A stretch of 64,000 nucleotides of DNA from Anaerococcus urinomassiliensis (GCF_900128425.1 NZ_LT635782.1:375484-439483), one strand, 5' to 3'; positions 1-8,362 are shown, numbered from the stretch's first letter. Notes: generated from the letters alone by a model not told the origin. Made by a program: numbers and translations.

Positions 1-378
1 CATACTCTATCTATTAAATATCTTTTTAAGTCTTGCAAATACCTTTTATTAGGCAATTATCTAAAAAGTTCGGCCTATTTAAATTAATTAATTTAACTAC
101 CTCTAGATTTAGTTATGATTAATAAGGCATATATTTTATAAAAACTTATTAAATAAATATTAATAAAACTTTTTACGCTTTATTTACAAATGAATAATAA
201 ATTCTAAATATATATCAGCTAACATTATATATGCATTAGTTATATCTTATAGATAAGATAAAAATAAAATACATAATATTATATTAAAATATCAAAATAT
301 TTAAAACAATTCATACAATTAAATATGTAAATGAATTTTTTGACATATTTGGTTTTTAGTATATATGAGAGGTTGTTT
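1..378. other. AT-rich intergenic region upstream of the LAP operon
   Basis: No convincing gene is seen here. The sequence is extremely AT-rich. A TTGACA (340-345) and TATATG (362-367) pair separated by 16 bp lies just before the first gene, but transcription from it would begin only a few bases before the ATG and would lose the ribosome binding site, so it is not called as the promoter. The true operon promoter is probably further upstream in this stretch and could not be picked out by eye. Confidence 0.5.
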
Positions 379-843
379 ATGAGTGAGTTAGTTAGAACAA
401 AAAAATTAAATTTTGAAGACTTATTTTTCTTTGAAAGAGAAGTTACTCAGCCACAAATCATTAAAAAAGAGCTAGATAAAATTATGCCCAAACTTAGAAA
501 AATTGGTGTAGAGCATAAAAATATTGTAATTAGCAAGGTTGTAGGTAAAAATCCAACTAAAAAAACTATGATGATTCAAATTCGCGTTCCAATTTCTGTA
601 AATGATAAACTAAGTGATTTTTTAAAAGATTATCCACAGTATGAATTGGAAAAAAAATTTACAATAGATGAGGGGGTGAAATTAACTATCACAAATAATG
701 AAAAAGAATTTCGTGAAGGCATAAAATTATTAATGAATCAAAGGCCTGGGCTGGATTTATCGAATAACTCTATAATAGAAGTATCTCAAATATCTTATTA
801 CGGAGATGTAATTGGTTTTGAATTATTTTTAGAAGATAAGTAG
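379..843 (+). CDS. Unknown first protein of the LAP (streptolysin S-like) operon
   Basis: This encodes about 154 residues from the ATG at 379, chosen because AGAGG at 368-372 sits 6 bases upstream; an in-frame ATG at 331 would add a short hydrophobic stretch and has no ribosome binding site. The protein is soluble, charged, and has no signal peptide or membrane segment. I do not recognise a family. It stands first in a tightly packed operon of azole-peptide maturation genes with a 24-bp gap to the SagC-like gene, so a role in biosynthesis, leader binding or self-protection is possible. That is inferred from position only. No SagF-like membrane protein occurs in the cluster, so this gene and that at 1753 are the extra components relative to streptococcal sag loci. 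Confidence 0.6.
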   Translation: MSELVRTKKLNFEDLFFFEREVTQPQIIKKELDKIMPKLRKIGVEHKNIVISKVVGKNPTKKTMMIQIRVPISVNDKLSDFLKDYPQYELEKKFTIDEGVKLTITNNEKEFREGIKLLMNQRPGLDLSNNSIIEVSQISYYGDVIGFELFLEDK

Positions 844-867
844 ACATAAATAAGGGGATGTACATAT

Positions 868-1737
868 ATGATTAATTTATATAAGGATTTAGAATTCTTT
901 CGTTGCACTAAAACAAATTACTTAATAAAAAAAGGTAGTATGTCAAATTACTCATTCAATATAATTGATGAAAATAATACTGATGTCTTGGAGTACATAT
1001 TTGAAATTGAGAAATATCCTGTAGACGAGGAAAAATTTCTTAGTAATATTAATAAATATATTGGAGAAGAATCAAAAGAATTTATACAAAAGCTCTTAGA
1101 ATTAGAAGTGATAAGGAAAGTTAACAATGATTCTGTTTCAAATAAAGTTATGGTTATCTCAACGAAAGAGGATAAAAAACTTATAGAAAATAAACTTAGA
1201 GAAATGGATTTTGTTATAGATTCTTTTTTTGAAATCGAAAATGTATCAGAAGAAAATGACGAATTAGAAAGATCTATAGTGAACTCAGAAATGATATTGG
1301 TATTTTCTAATAGTTTCCGACCAGATATTTTTTATACCATAAATTATTATATAGTTAATGAAAACAAATCAACTATCTTTTCATATATGGATGGAGATGA
1401 AGGAATAATATTACCATTATTAGAGCCTAAGTATAAAGGATGCTACAACGACTTTGAGCTTATAAGAGAATCATCTTTCCACAATTTACTAGAATATCAA
1501 GTTATGAAAGAAGAAATTATAAAAAATAAATTTATGAAAAAAAGTTCGTTTTATTCTTCGATGTTGTTAGATTGGTCAATAGTTATAATGAATTTTTTGA
1601 ATAAACAAACACAAATTAATGATTTTGCTTACTCTATTGACTTTGAGAGAATGCATTTTTCTAAAACTAGACTTTTCCGCTTTCCTAAGTGTCCTAGTTG
1701 TCAAGCTGACTTAAATCTTACTCATCCATTTATATAG
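868..1737 (+). CDS. SagC-like TOMM cyclodehydratase partner (E1-like/leader-binding protein)
   Basis: The protein has 289 residues. Proteins of the SagC type bind the leader peptide of an azole peptide precursor and present it to the YcaO enzyme for cyclodehydration of Cys/Ser/Thr. The sequence support is its C-terminus, with RLFRFPKCPSCQADL followed by LTHPFI, resembling the Cys-pair ending of SagC/TOMM E1-like proteins, and an internal PKYKGCYNDFELIRES stretch at the place where these proteins carry GPC-x-x-C-like zinc ligands. The N-terminal 80 residues would be the RiPP recognition element, but similarity there is weak. It is shorter than streptococcal SagC (about 350 residues). The ATG at 868 follows AAGGGG. 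The assignment relies on C-terminal motif plus context. Confidence 0.65.
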   Translation: MINLYKDLEFFRCTKTNYLIKKGSMSNYSFNIIDENNTDVLEYIFEIEKYPVDEEKFLSNINKYIGEESKEFIQKLLELEVIRKVNNDSVSNKVMVISTKEDKKLIENKLREMDFVIDSFFEIENVSEENDELERSIVNSEMILVFSNSFRPDIFYTINYYIVNENKSTIFSYMDGDEGIILPLLEPKYKGCYNDFELIRESSFHNLLEYQVMKEEIIKNKFMKKSSFYSSMLLDWSIVIMNFLNKQTQINDFAYSIDFERMHFSKTRLFRFPKCPSCQADLNLTHPFI

Positions 1738-1752
1738 AAAGGTAGTTTAAGT

Positions 1753-2511
1753 ATGGAGAATATTATACAAGAAAATAAACAATATGAGGATTTTACTGGA
1801 GAGCAGATAGCGACATTTAAGAGATATATAGAAGAAAATGATGTCTACAATGATAACGTATTTGAACTTTTTGAAAAAAATTTAGACTATTATGCTTCAA
1901 GATACACTAGAGATGAATTTGTATCATATGCAGAACTATTTCATGCAAATTCAGACTTTTGGAATTCAGATGAGATGCAAGAAAATATATCGTTATACGA
2001 AATATCTGTTGATTGGAGAAATAAAACAGTTCATCCACAAGATTCAGAATATGTTATTAAAGAAGAGAAATACGTTTTTATAGATTCTTTTACTAATAAA
2101 ATTAAAACAATTCTTGAAAATTTCAATAAAGAGGACTTAGAACTTTTTTCTTCAGTGGATTTAATTTTTTATGTTGATGGTAGCCTCTATCAGTATTTGC
2201 CACAAAAGAATTTTGTATTTACGTGGGAAAAAAATGGTAAGAAACTTATAGATGATATTTCAAAAATTTTATCTGAAAACTTAACTGATAAGATAGTGAT
2301 GATTCCCATATTTGTACCAATTAGGAAGATGCTATTTTTTGCTGAATATGGTTATAGAGAATCTCTTATAGACTATGGTAGAATACTTTCACTAATTGAA
2401 CACAGTAGTGATGATGCCAAAATTATTCGAAGATTTGAGTCTAGATATATAAATGAAAAGTTCCGCATTGATTCAGTAGAAAAAAGTATTCTAAGTATCA
2501 TTACATGTTAA
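1753..2511 (+). CDS. Unknown LAP operon protein, possibly a divergent SagB-like (nitroreductase-fold) chain
   Basis: This encodes 252 residues from the ATG at 1753, preceded by AAAGG. It is soluble and acidic, with no signal sequence. A C-terminal stretch (MLFFAEYGYRESLIDYG, about residues 195-211) resembles the YGxRGYRxxLxEAGH segment of SagB-type dehydrogenases, and the next gene is a clear SagB-type enzyme only 10 bp downstream. I infer it may be a degenerate partner subunit of the azoline oxidase, since some TOMM loci encode two nitroreductase-like halves. The FMN-binding RxSxRxY motif is absent here, so it would not be catalytic alone. A wholly unrelated accessory function is equally possible. 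Confidence 0.45.
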   Translation: MENIIQENKQYEDFTGEQIATFKRYIEENDVYNDNVFELFEKNLDYYASRYTRDEFVSYAELFHANSDFWNSDEMQENISLYEISVDWRNKTVHPQDSEYVIKEEKYVFIDSFTNKIKTILENFNKEDLELFSSVDLIFYVDGSLYQYLPQKNFVFTWEKNGKKLIDDISKILSENLTDKIVMIPIFVPIRKMLFFAEYGYRESLIDYGRILSLIEHSSDDAKIIRRFESRYINEKFRIDSVEKSILSIITC

Positions 2512-2521
2512 GGAGATAAAG

Positions 2522-3349
2522 ATGGAAGGCTTAAGAATAAATAAATACGCAGAGCAAATAAAAGAGATTTCTAATAAAATAGCCCATTTACCAGATATCG
2601 AACAAGTTGCTATAATCCATGAAGTAATTGACGATACTCCTTACAAAACAAAAGAATATAATAAATATTTTCATGATGAATACTATATTTCTCATAATAA
2701 GGAAAAAATAGTTAATAGCAATGCTAAGAGAATTAAATTAAAACCTTATGAGGATATGTCAGATTGTGATTTGAAAGAAATTATAACTCAAAGATATTCT
2801 ATTCGTGACTATAAAAACGAAGAAGTATCTTTTGAACAATTTAGTACAATTCTACACTATAGCTTTGGTAAAAAGCGTACAGCAAGAGGAGCTTATAATC
2901 AAAGAGAATTCCCTTTTAAATTCATTAATAGCGCTGGTGGGCTAAACCATCTTGATTTGTATGTATTTGTAAATAATGTTACCGGAATAGAAAGCGGAAT
3001 ATATTATTATGATTTTATAAATGATGAACTCATACAAATTGAACATGGAAATATGAGATTAATAGTAAAATATGTAAATTATCAAAATGAATTTACAGTG
3101 TATTCGAATTTTGTTGTGACAATTGTATCTGATTTATCGAGGATAGTTCCTAAATATTATAAACGTGCATATAGAATGGTACATATGGATGCGGGAATTG
3201 CTACTGCATATATGCAATTAATTGGAGAATATCTAGGCATATCTTCATGTGTAGTTGCTGGTTTTTTAGAACATGAACTAGAAAAATTGCTTTCATTAAC
3301 AGAAAATGATTATCCAATATCGACAATGTCCTTTGGAATAAAAAATTAA
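2522..3349 (+). CDS. SagB-type FMN-dependent azoline dehydrogenase
   Basis: The protein has 275 residues and belongs to the nitroreductase superfamily, SagB/McbC branch. These enzymes use FMN to oxidise azolines to aromatic thiazoles and oxazoles during maturation of linear azole peptides. Visible motifs are QRYSIRDYKNEEVS (about residues 90-103, FMN phosphate binding), INSAGGLNHLDLYVFVNNV (about 138-156) and GIESGIYYYD, all hallmarks of the SagB family, then an MDAGIATAYMQLIGEYLGI helix. The ATG follows AAGGAGATAAAG. Its TAA overlaps the ATG of the next gene by one base, showing translational coupling within the operon. Length and motifs are intact, so it is probably functional. Confidence 0.88.
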   Translation: MEGLRINKYAEQIKEISNKIAHLPDIEQVAIIHEVIDDTPYKTKEYNKYFHDEYYISHNKEKIVNSNAKRIKLKPYEDMSDCDLKEIITQRYSIRDYKNEEVSFEQFSTILHYSFGKKRTARGAYNQREFPFKFINSAGGLNHLDLYVFVNNVTGIESGIYYYDFINDELIQIEHGNMRLIVKYVNYQNEFTVYSNFVVTIVSDLSRIVPKYYKRAYRMVHMDAGIATAYMQLIGEYLGISSCVVAGFLEHELEKLLSLTENDYPISTMSFGIKN

Positions 3350-3957
3350 TGTTTGAGTGTTTTCTATTAATTTTTCTATTATTTCCTTTAATCCAGAGGA
3401 TAATTGATAAGTTAATTAATTCTCGCATGGTAGTACTTGTAGCTCATATTATTATGACAGCTACTATAGCAATATACATATTTCTATGTTATAGAATGCA
3501 ATTTATAGTAGAAGCAACAAATACTAAATTTTTATTGTATTTAGCGTTTATCTTAATGGGTTTTGTGATTTATATGATGGACCTATTAATAAAAAATATT
3601 ATATTAAATGATATCTTAATACTAGATTTTAAATTTTATACTAGTTTTAATAATATATCAATATTGAGATTGATTTTTTCTTTAATAATATCAATTGGTG
3701 AGGAGTTCATATTTAGATTTCCTATAGGTCAGTTTGAAATTGTGAGAGGAGGACTATTATTAATTGTAGGGTCAATTTCATTTGGTATAATTCACTTTTA
3801 CTTTTCGAAGTATGATGGATTATCTAAGATAGTGATTGGGCTTATTTTTGGTACTATTATCCTTTTAACTAAGAATATTTATTATTCAATAATTACTCAT
3901 ATTACTTATAATATTGCTATTGAATTATTTGGTGGGATTAATAAAAATATGAATTAA
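3349..3957 (+). CDS. CPBP (CAAX/Abi) family intramembrane protease, SagE-like
   Basis: The protein has 202 residues and several hydrophobic membrane segments. CPBP proteases cleave within or near membranes; in streptolysin-type loci SagE is the candidate for leader removal and sometimes immunity. The signature is seen as GEEFIFRFPI (EExxxR, about residues 116-125), followed by GIIHFYF (His) and a SIITHITYNIAIE segment (HxxxN), matching the three catalytic motifs. The ATG at 3349 overlaps the stop codon of the SagB gene. No separate immunity gene is recognisable in the cluster, so self-protection could also fall to this protein, as is suggested for SagE. Confidence 0.85.
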   Translation: MFECFLLIFLLFPLIQRIIDKLINSRMVVLVAHIIMTATIAIYIFLCYRMQFIVEATNTKFLLYLAFILMGFVIYMMDLLIKNIILNDILILDFKFYTSFNNISILRLIFSLIISIGEEFIFRFPIGQFEIVRGGLLLIVGSISFGIIHFYFSKYDGLSKIVIGLIFGTIILLTKNIYYSIITHITYNIAIELFGGINKNMN

Positions 3958-3979
3958 GACTATATTTAGGAGTTTAGAT

Positions 3980-4870
3980 ATGAATTTACTAGTAGACAAT
4001 GTAGTAAAAAAATATGATAAAGTCGTTTTAGATAATATAAATCTTGATATAAAAGATCCAGGTGTTTACCTGATAGCTGGCCCAAATGGTAGTGGTAAAA
4101 CCACTTTATTGGAGATAATAGCAGGCCTTCGTAAAGCAGATAGTGGTGAAGTTTTAGTAAGTGGTCATAAGTCAGGAAGCTTGGAGGCAAAAAAAGAGCT
4201 TGGATTTTTATGTCAACAAAATGGTTTAAGAAAAACAGTTAAATTAAAAGAAGAGTTGGCTTTAGTAAAAGACATTTTTAGAATTGAAGTAGATGATATG
4301 GATTATTTAAAAAAATTTAATTTGGAAGAATATTATAATAATAAAACCAGCACTCTCTCTGGAGGAACAAAAAGACGTTTTTTAACTGCTATTTTATTTC
4401 TAGCAAATCAAAACATAATTATGCTTGATGAACCGGTTTCTGGCCTGGATACATATAGTAGAGATGAGATTTGGAATACAATTAGAGAATATGGGAAAGA
4501 TCATATTGTAATTGTTTCTGATCATTATTTAAATCAAGCAAGACTTTATTCGGATATAATAATTTTGCTTAATAATGGGAAAATAGTTTCAAATGATACT
4601 TTTGAAAATATAAGAAAAGAGTGTCCTTTCGAGAAATTGATTAAAGTAAGAGATAAAAATATATCTTCTGTAAAGCAGATTATTGAAGAATTAGGTGGAA
4701 TTTATGAACTTAAAGTATCAGGAACTGTAAATAATTTCTATATAAGAAATAATATTGATCAGATTTACGAGAAAGTAAAAGATTTAAAAGTTTCAGTCCA
4801 TGATTTGGATTTGGAAGACATATATTTTTACCTAACTGGTAAAAAAAGTCATTCTGAGGAGACATTATAA
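3980..4870 (+). CDS. ABC transporter ATP-binding protein of the LAP exporter (SagG-like)
   Basis: The protein has 296 residues. It has an ABC ATPase domain with Walker A GPNGSGKTT (about residues 35-43), signature LSGGTKRR (about 126-133) and Walker B IIMLDEPVSGLD (about 145-156), followed by an H-loop region (VSDHYLNQARL) and a C-terminal accessory region typical of the drug and bacteriocin exporters of the CcmA/DrrA type. It should energise the ABC-2 permease encoded by the next gene, with which it overlaps by one base (TAATG). Together they would export the matured azole peptide, as SagG/H/I do for streptolysin S. Only one permease gene is present here, against two in streptococci. Confidence 0.88.
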   Translation: MNLLVDNVVKKYDKVVLDNINLDIKDPGVYLIAGPNGSGKTTLLEIIAGLRKADSGEVLVSGHKSGSLEAKKELGFLCQQNGLRKTVKLKEELALVKDIFRIEVDDMDYLKKFNLEEYYNNKTSTLSGGTKRRFLTAILFLANQNIIMLDEPVSGLDTYSRDEIWNTIREYGKDHIVIVSDHYLNQARLYSDIIILLNNGKIVSNDTFENIRKECPFEKLIKVRDKNISSVKQIIEELGGIYELKVSGTVNNFYIRNNIDQIYEKVKDLKVSVHDLDLEDIYFYLTGKKSHSEETL

Positions 4871-5628
4871 TGAATAAAATAAAACCATACTTAAAAATGG
4901 AAATGCTTGCATTATCACGTGAATATATTTCTCTTTTCTTTATGATTGTTTTGCCTATGGTATTAACAATAGTTTTTGGTGGTGCTTTCGGTAATGAAGT
5001 AACCAAATACGGACCAAATGTATTAGGGATAGATACAGTAATTCCTGTAAATATAGTATTTTTATTAGCTAATACAGGACTTATGGGAATTCCAATAACA
5101 ACTCTAGAAGCAAAAGATCAAGGGGTATTAAAAAGATACATGACTTATCCTATTTCCTATGGCATGTATTTCTTATCACTTATGATGACTTTTATGATTG
5201 TTTGCATAATATCAACAATACTTTTTGTTTCAGTTTCATTTATTATATTTAATGCGAGATGGTTTATGGATATACAATCATTTCTAATATTCATAGTAGT
5301 ATATTTTGATATAATGTTCGTATTTTTTATGTTAGGATATGCGCTAGCTTTGTTAATAAAGTCAACTAGAACAGCCAGTTTGGTAGCATCGGGTATATTT
5401 ATGTTTTTAATATTTACATCAGGAGTTGCTTTGCCGGTAGACTCTCTACCTGAAGTAGTACAGAAAATTGCTCGTATTTTTCCGATGTATCATTCTATTG
5501 AGATTGTTCAACATGCTCGGATAAATGGATTCTCATTGGCTCAAAACGGAATAAATTGTCTCTATATGCTTGGATATACCATAATTGCAATACTAGTACT
5601 AAAGAATGTGAGGATAAAATGGGATTAA
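4870..5628 (+). CDS. ABC-2 type permease of the LAP exporter (SagH/SagI-like)
   Basis: The protein has 252 residues and about six hydrophobic membrane segments: an N-terminal one near LFFMIVLPMVLTIVFGGAF, and others around VNIVFLLANTGLMGIP, YFLSLMMTFMIVCIIS, FFMLGYALALLIK and VASGIFMFLIFTSGVALP, plus a C-terminal helix. This is the ABC2_membrane layout of drug and bacteriocin exporters. It overlaps the ATPase gene at its start and the YcaO gene at its end (ATG of the latter at 5619), so the three are co-translated. Transport of the azole peptide is inferred from position and from the sag paradigm. Confidence 0.85.
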   Translation: MNKIKPYLKMEMLALSREYISLFFMIVLPMVLTIVFGGAFGNEVTKYGPNVLGIDTVIPVNIVFLLANTGLMGIPITTLEAKDQGVLKRYMTYPISYGMYFLSLMMTFMIVCIISTILFVSVSFIIFNARWFMDIQSFLIFIVVYFDIMFVFFMLGYALALLIKSTRTASLVASGIFMFLIFTSGVALPVDSLPEVVQKIARIFPMYHSIEIVQHARINGFSLAQNGINCLYMLGYTIIAILVLKNVRIKWD

Positions 5629-7025
5629 AGATAAAAGTACGAAATCATAAAAAAATTTCTGAACCATCAGAATTTCAAATTGAAGACTTCTTAAATTATA
5701 AGGAGATGATGAATTATCTGGGATATTTTAATTTAATAAAAAAATTGGATATTGTTATGGCTCCATACTCAGAACTGCCTTTATTTATAGGTAACTGTGA
5801 GTTTTCCAACATAGATTATATTTTCAATTATCTTCTAGGAAATACAGGCCAATCTTTATCACTTAGTGATTCTATATTTGCTGGAGGTAAGGGATTCACA
5901 TATTATAAAGCAATATGTTCATCTCTTGGAGAGGCATTTGAAAGACTAATGGCATGTTTTGAATACTTTGAACAAGAAAAAAATTTAGTTGTATCTTCTT
6001 ATAAAGATTTAATTAAAAAAAATATTAATGCAGCTAATCCTTCAGATTATTCATTATTTTCAAGAGAGCAACATGAAGAAAAAAACTTCTTGTTCGATGA
6101 TTTTGATGAAGATAGTATAATTGGATGGGTTCCAATGAAAGAATACAGAACTGATGAAGAAATTTTATTTCCTGCATCATTAGTTTTAATGTATTATACT
6201 CAGCAAGCAAAAAATGAAGATAGAATAGGATACTCTACATCGGGAGGTCTTACCTCTCACTTTGAATATAATCGCGGTATTTTGCACGGGGTAGAAGAAA
6301 TAATTGAACGCCATGAGATTAATTTATCTTGGTATTGTAAACATCCTCCAAAAGCTATTACATTAGATAAAGTAAAAAATCCTAAGCTTTTAAAATTCGA
6401 GGAATACATAAAAGATAAAAATATTAAATTTTATTTACATAACGTAGATCAACAAAATTTCCATGTTGTAACTGCTATGTCTTTTGATGAAGATATGACA
6501 AAATATTCTTTTAATGCTGGTGGTGGAGTTTCTAAAGACATAGAAAGTGCTATATTATCGTCCTTAGAAGAATATATGCAATCAATTAATAATACAAGAA
6601 AAATTGTCTACGCTCCTAATTGGATAACATCTCAATTCTCTAATCAGGTTCTAGATGTAAAAGAAGGTGATGATCCTAAAAATTTCAAAACATTTTATCA
6701 AGCTGTTTCTTACTATGGCTTATCTTGCTATAAGCATGAGTTGGACTGGTTTGTAAAAGGAAATAATAAAATAAAATTATCTGAAATTCGAAAAACACAA
6801 CCAGGTCTTAGTGTTAAGGATTATGTTGAGAAAAATGATATAAAACCTGTTTATACTGCTCTTAAGATGCAAGATAGATTTAGGAGAATATATATAGCTA
6901 AAGTTTATATGAAAGAATTCTCTACGGCATTTATTGCAGGGGTTCCGGCTTTAGGTCATAAAAGTTACGCACAATACTTACCAAAAGATGAAACTATAAA
7001 TAAAAGAATTTTACCTTTCCCATAA
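5619..7025 (+). CDS. YcaO-domain azole cyclodehydratase (SagD-like)
   Basis: This encodes about 468 residues from the ATG at 5619, chosen because GAGG lies about 6-9 bases upstream and the start overlaps the permease stop by 10 bp; an in-frame ATG at 5556 lies deep in the permease gene. YcaO enzymes use ATP to activate the amide and form azolines from Cys/Ser/Thr of the precursor core. Motifs are GGKGFTYYKAICSSLGEAFER (ATP/Mg site, about residues 92-111), a second Glu helix HGVEEIIERHEINLSWY, and FNAGGGVSKDIESAILSSLEEYMQ. The C-terminus ILPFP is proline-rich, as in catalytic TOMM YcaO proteins. It is intact and close to SagD in size. The precursor gene follows 109 bp downstream. Confidence 0.92.
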   Translation: MGLKIKVRNHKKISEPSEFQIEDFLNYKEMMNYLGYFNLIKKLDIVMAPYSELPLFIGNCEFSNIDYIFNYLLGNTGQSLSLSDSIFAGGKGFTYYKAICSSLGEAFERLMACFEYFEQEKNLVVSSYKDLIKKNINAANPSDYSLFSREQHEEKNFLFDDFDEDSIIGWVPMKEYRTDEEILFPASLVLMYYTQQAKNEDRIGYSTSGGLTSHFEYNRGILHGVEEIIERHEINLSWYCKHPPKAITLDKVKNPKLLKFEEYIKDKNIKFYLHNVDQQNFHVVTAMSFDEDMTKYSFNAGGGVSKDIESAILSSLEEYMQSINNTRKIVYAPNWITSQFSNQVLDVKEGDDPKNFKTFYQAVSYYGLSCYKHELDWFVKGNNKIKLSEIRKTQPGLSVKDYVEKNDIKPVYTALKMQDRFRRIYIAKVYMKEFSTAFIAGVPALGHKSYAQYLPKDETINKRILPFP

Positions 7026-7089
7026 ATATATAATGAATAAGTTTTTAGATAAAATTTATATTAATTTTCTCTAAAAGCTAAAAAACTTG

Positions 7090-7303
7090 GTAATACTTTT
7101 CTGCCGTAAATACATAAGAAAGGAGATATGCTCAATGAAAATTGTAAAAAAAATTGAAGATCAAAAAGATTTCAATGCTAGTGCACTTTCACCAGGTGGA
7201 TGGTGCTGTAGCTGCTGCTGCTGGTGCTGGGCAAACATATTCGCTTAATCTATAGATATATACTGTTAACCATTTAATATTAAAATATGGCAGAAAAGAT
7301 TAC
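7090..7303. repeat. Imperfect 15-bp inverted repeat bracketing the precursor gene
   Basis: The arm at 7090-7105 (GTAATACTTTTCTGCC) is the reverse complement of 7289-7303 (GGCAGAAAAGATTAC) except for one extra base. The two arms lie 45 bp before and 41 bp after the small precursor gene at 7135-7248. They could pair in mRNA to form a long-range stem around the precursor message, or they could be the footprint of a small mobile cassette. Nothing else in the sequence decides between these. Confidence 0.55.
7135..7248 (+). CDS. SagA-like precursor peptide of a linear azole-containing peptide
   Basis: This is a 37-residue gene read directly from the sequence. The ATG at 7135 follows AAGGAG with 9 bases spacing. 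The leader begins MKIVKKIEDQKDFNASALS and ends PGG, as in streptolysin S SagA (APGG before the Cys run). The predicted core is WCCSCCCWCWANIFA: six Cys and one Ser, so up to seven heterocycles, interleaved with three Trp. The leader has a Phe (FNASAL) that may correspond to the FxxxB recognition motif of SagA-type leaders. It is much shorter than SagA and lacks the long Ser/Gly-rich tail. It is the last gene of the cluster, downstream of the YcaO gene, whereas sagA is first in streptococci. A terminator follows at 7330-7367. Confidence 0.9.
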   Translation: MKIVKKIEDQKDFNASALSPGGWCCSCCCWCWANIFA

Positions 7304-7329
7304 TTATTATGCTTGTCATAATAATATAA

Positions 7330-7367
7330 TGTCTCCTTAAGCTTTAGTGCTAGAGGAGATATTTTTA
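7330..7367 (+). terminator. Rho-independent terminator of the LAP operon
   Basis: The stem is TCTCCT (7332-7337) with AGGAGA (7354-7359), extended by a T-A pair and wobble pairs, followed by ATTTTTATT. It ends the azole peptide operon just after the precursor gene. Confidence 0.7.
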
Positions 7368-7446
7368 TTGTATACTTAAGATAATTGAACGAACGAATGT
7401 GAATGAAACAAAAAACCAAAAGCATAATTAAAACAAGGAGAATTCA

Positions 7447-7685
7447 ATGGACAAGAATAGCTTATCACACACGAAATGGAGATGTAAATATGATGTAGGG
7501 TTTGTAAACAAATATAGAAGAGAAGTAATATAGGAAATTAAAAAAAGATATAGGACAAATGTTATGCGATCTATGTCACCGCAAGGGAATAAATATAATA
7601 CAAGAAGGTCTCTGTGTGGATCTTGTTAATATGATGATAGAATCGCCTCCGAAATGAAAAAATGATAAAAAAATAAAAACCAAAG
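7447..7685 (+). pseudogene. IS200/IS605-family TnpA (Y1 transposase) relic
   Basis: Translation from the ATG at 7447 (GGAG upstream) gives MDKNSLSHTKWRCKYDVGF followed by VNKYRREVI and a stop. This matches the conserved start of IS200 TnpA proteins (MDKNSLAHTKWNCKYHIVF-like). Later frames contain fragments such as QGLCVDLVNMMIESPP-like residues of the HIHMLVSIPPK region, with several stops and frameshifts. The catalytic region is lost. It is a dead remnant and marks the edge of the azole-peptide cluster, suggesting the cluster sits in a mobile-element hotspot. Confidence 0.75.
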
Positions 7686-8189
7686 CAATTAAAAGAAGAT
7701 TATTATGCGGACCACATTAGTATAAAAGAGTACTATGACCCCTTTAGGGGTTCATATGAGACTATGTAAAATTTTGTGTACAGAAACCTCCTGATTAGGG
7801 TAAAGAAAAACTAATCAAGTGGAATTTTTATGCCAAGAAAAAGACCGGAAACAAAAAGAAGCAAGATAGCGAAAATGTTAATTGAAGAATATCAGCCTCA
7901 AAGTGCGCAAGATATTCAAGAAGCACTAAAAGATCTTCTAGGTGATACCATGGAAGAACTTTTAAAAGCAGAACTAGATGAGCATTTAGACTATGAATAT
8001 GGAGAAAAACCACTTTCTCTAAATACAAGAAATGGTTCAAGCAAGAAAACAGTTAGATCATCTTACGGAAATATAGATTTAAACATACCAAGAGATAGAG
8101 AAGCAACATTTGAACCACAAGCATTAAAAAATATGAAAAAGACATCTCAAACATAGAAAATCAGATAATATCAATGTATGGGAAAGGAA

Positions 8190-8254
8190 CACCCTCGCCT
8201 AATAATATCATCAACTCATTTCATTCGTTGGATATTATTGGCTGGGGCAGGCTC
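8190..8254 (+). repeat. 65-bp palindromic insertion unit, copy 1
   Basis: It interrupts the IS256 transposase between the codons for GKG and TTRDI. It starts ACCCTCGCCT and ends GGGGCAGGCTC. Internal arms AATAATATC (8201-8209) and GATATTATT (8231-8239) form a perfect 9-bp stem with a loop containing CAACTCATTTCATTCGTTG. Copy 2 has the same ends and loop but a different, still complementary, stem. Confidence 0.8.
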
Positions 8255-8362
8255 TGACAACAAGAGACATATCAAGTCACATCAAAGATATCTATGACTT
8301 TGGAATATCAGAAACAATGGTAAGCAAAATAATCAACAAAATACTACCAACAATAGAAGAGT

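Noticed and set aside
340..367. TTGACA-16-TATATG as promoter of the LAP operon
   Set aside because: Transcription would start within about 8 bases of the ATG and remove the ribosome binding site.
331..378. Upstream in-frame ATG giving a longer first LAP operon protein
   Set aside because: It has no ribosome binding site, while the ATG at 379 has AGAGG at proper spacing.
7249..7440. A second precursor or immunity peptide after the precursor gene
   Set aside because: No frame with ribosome binding site and Cys-rich or membrane-spanning content was found before the IS200 relic.
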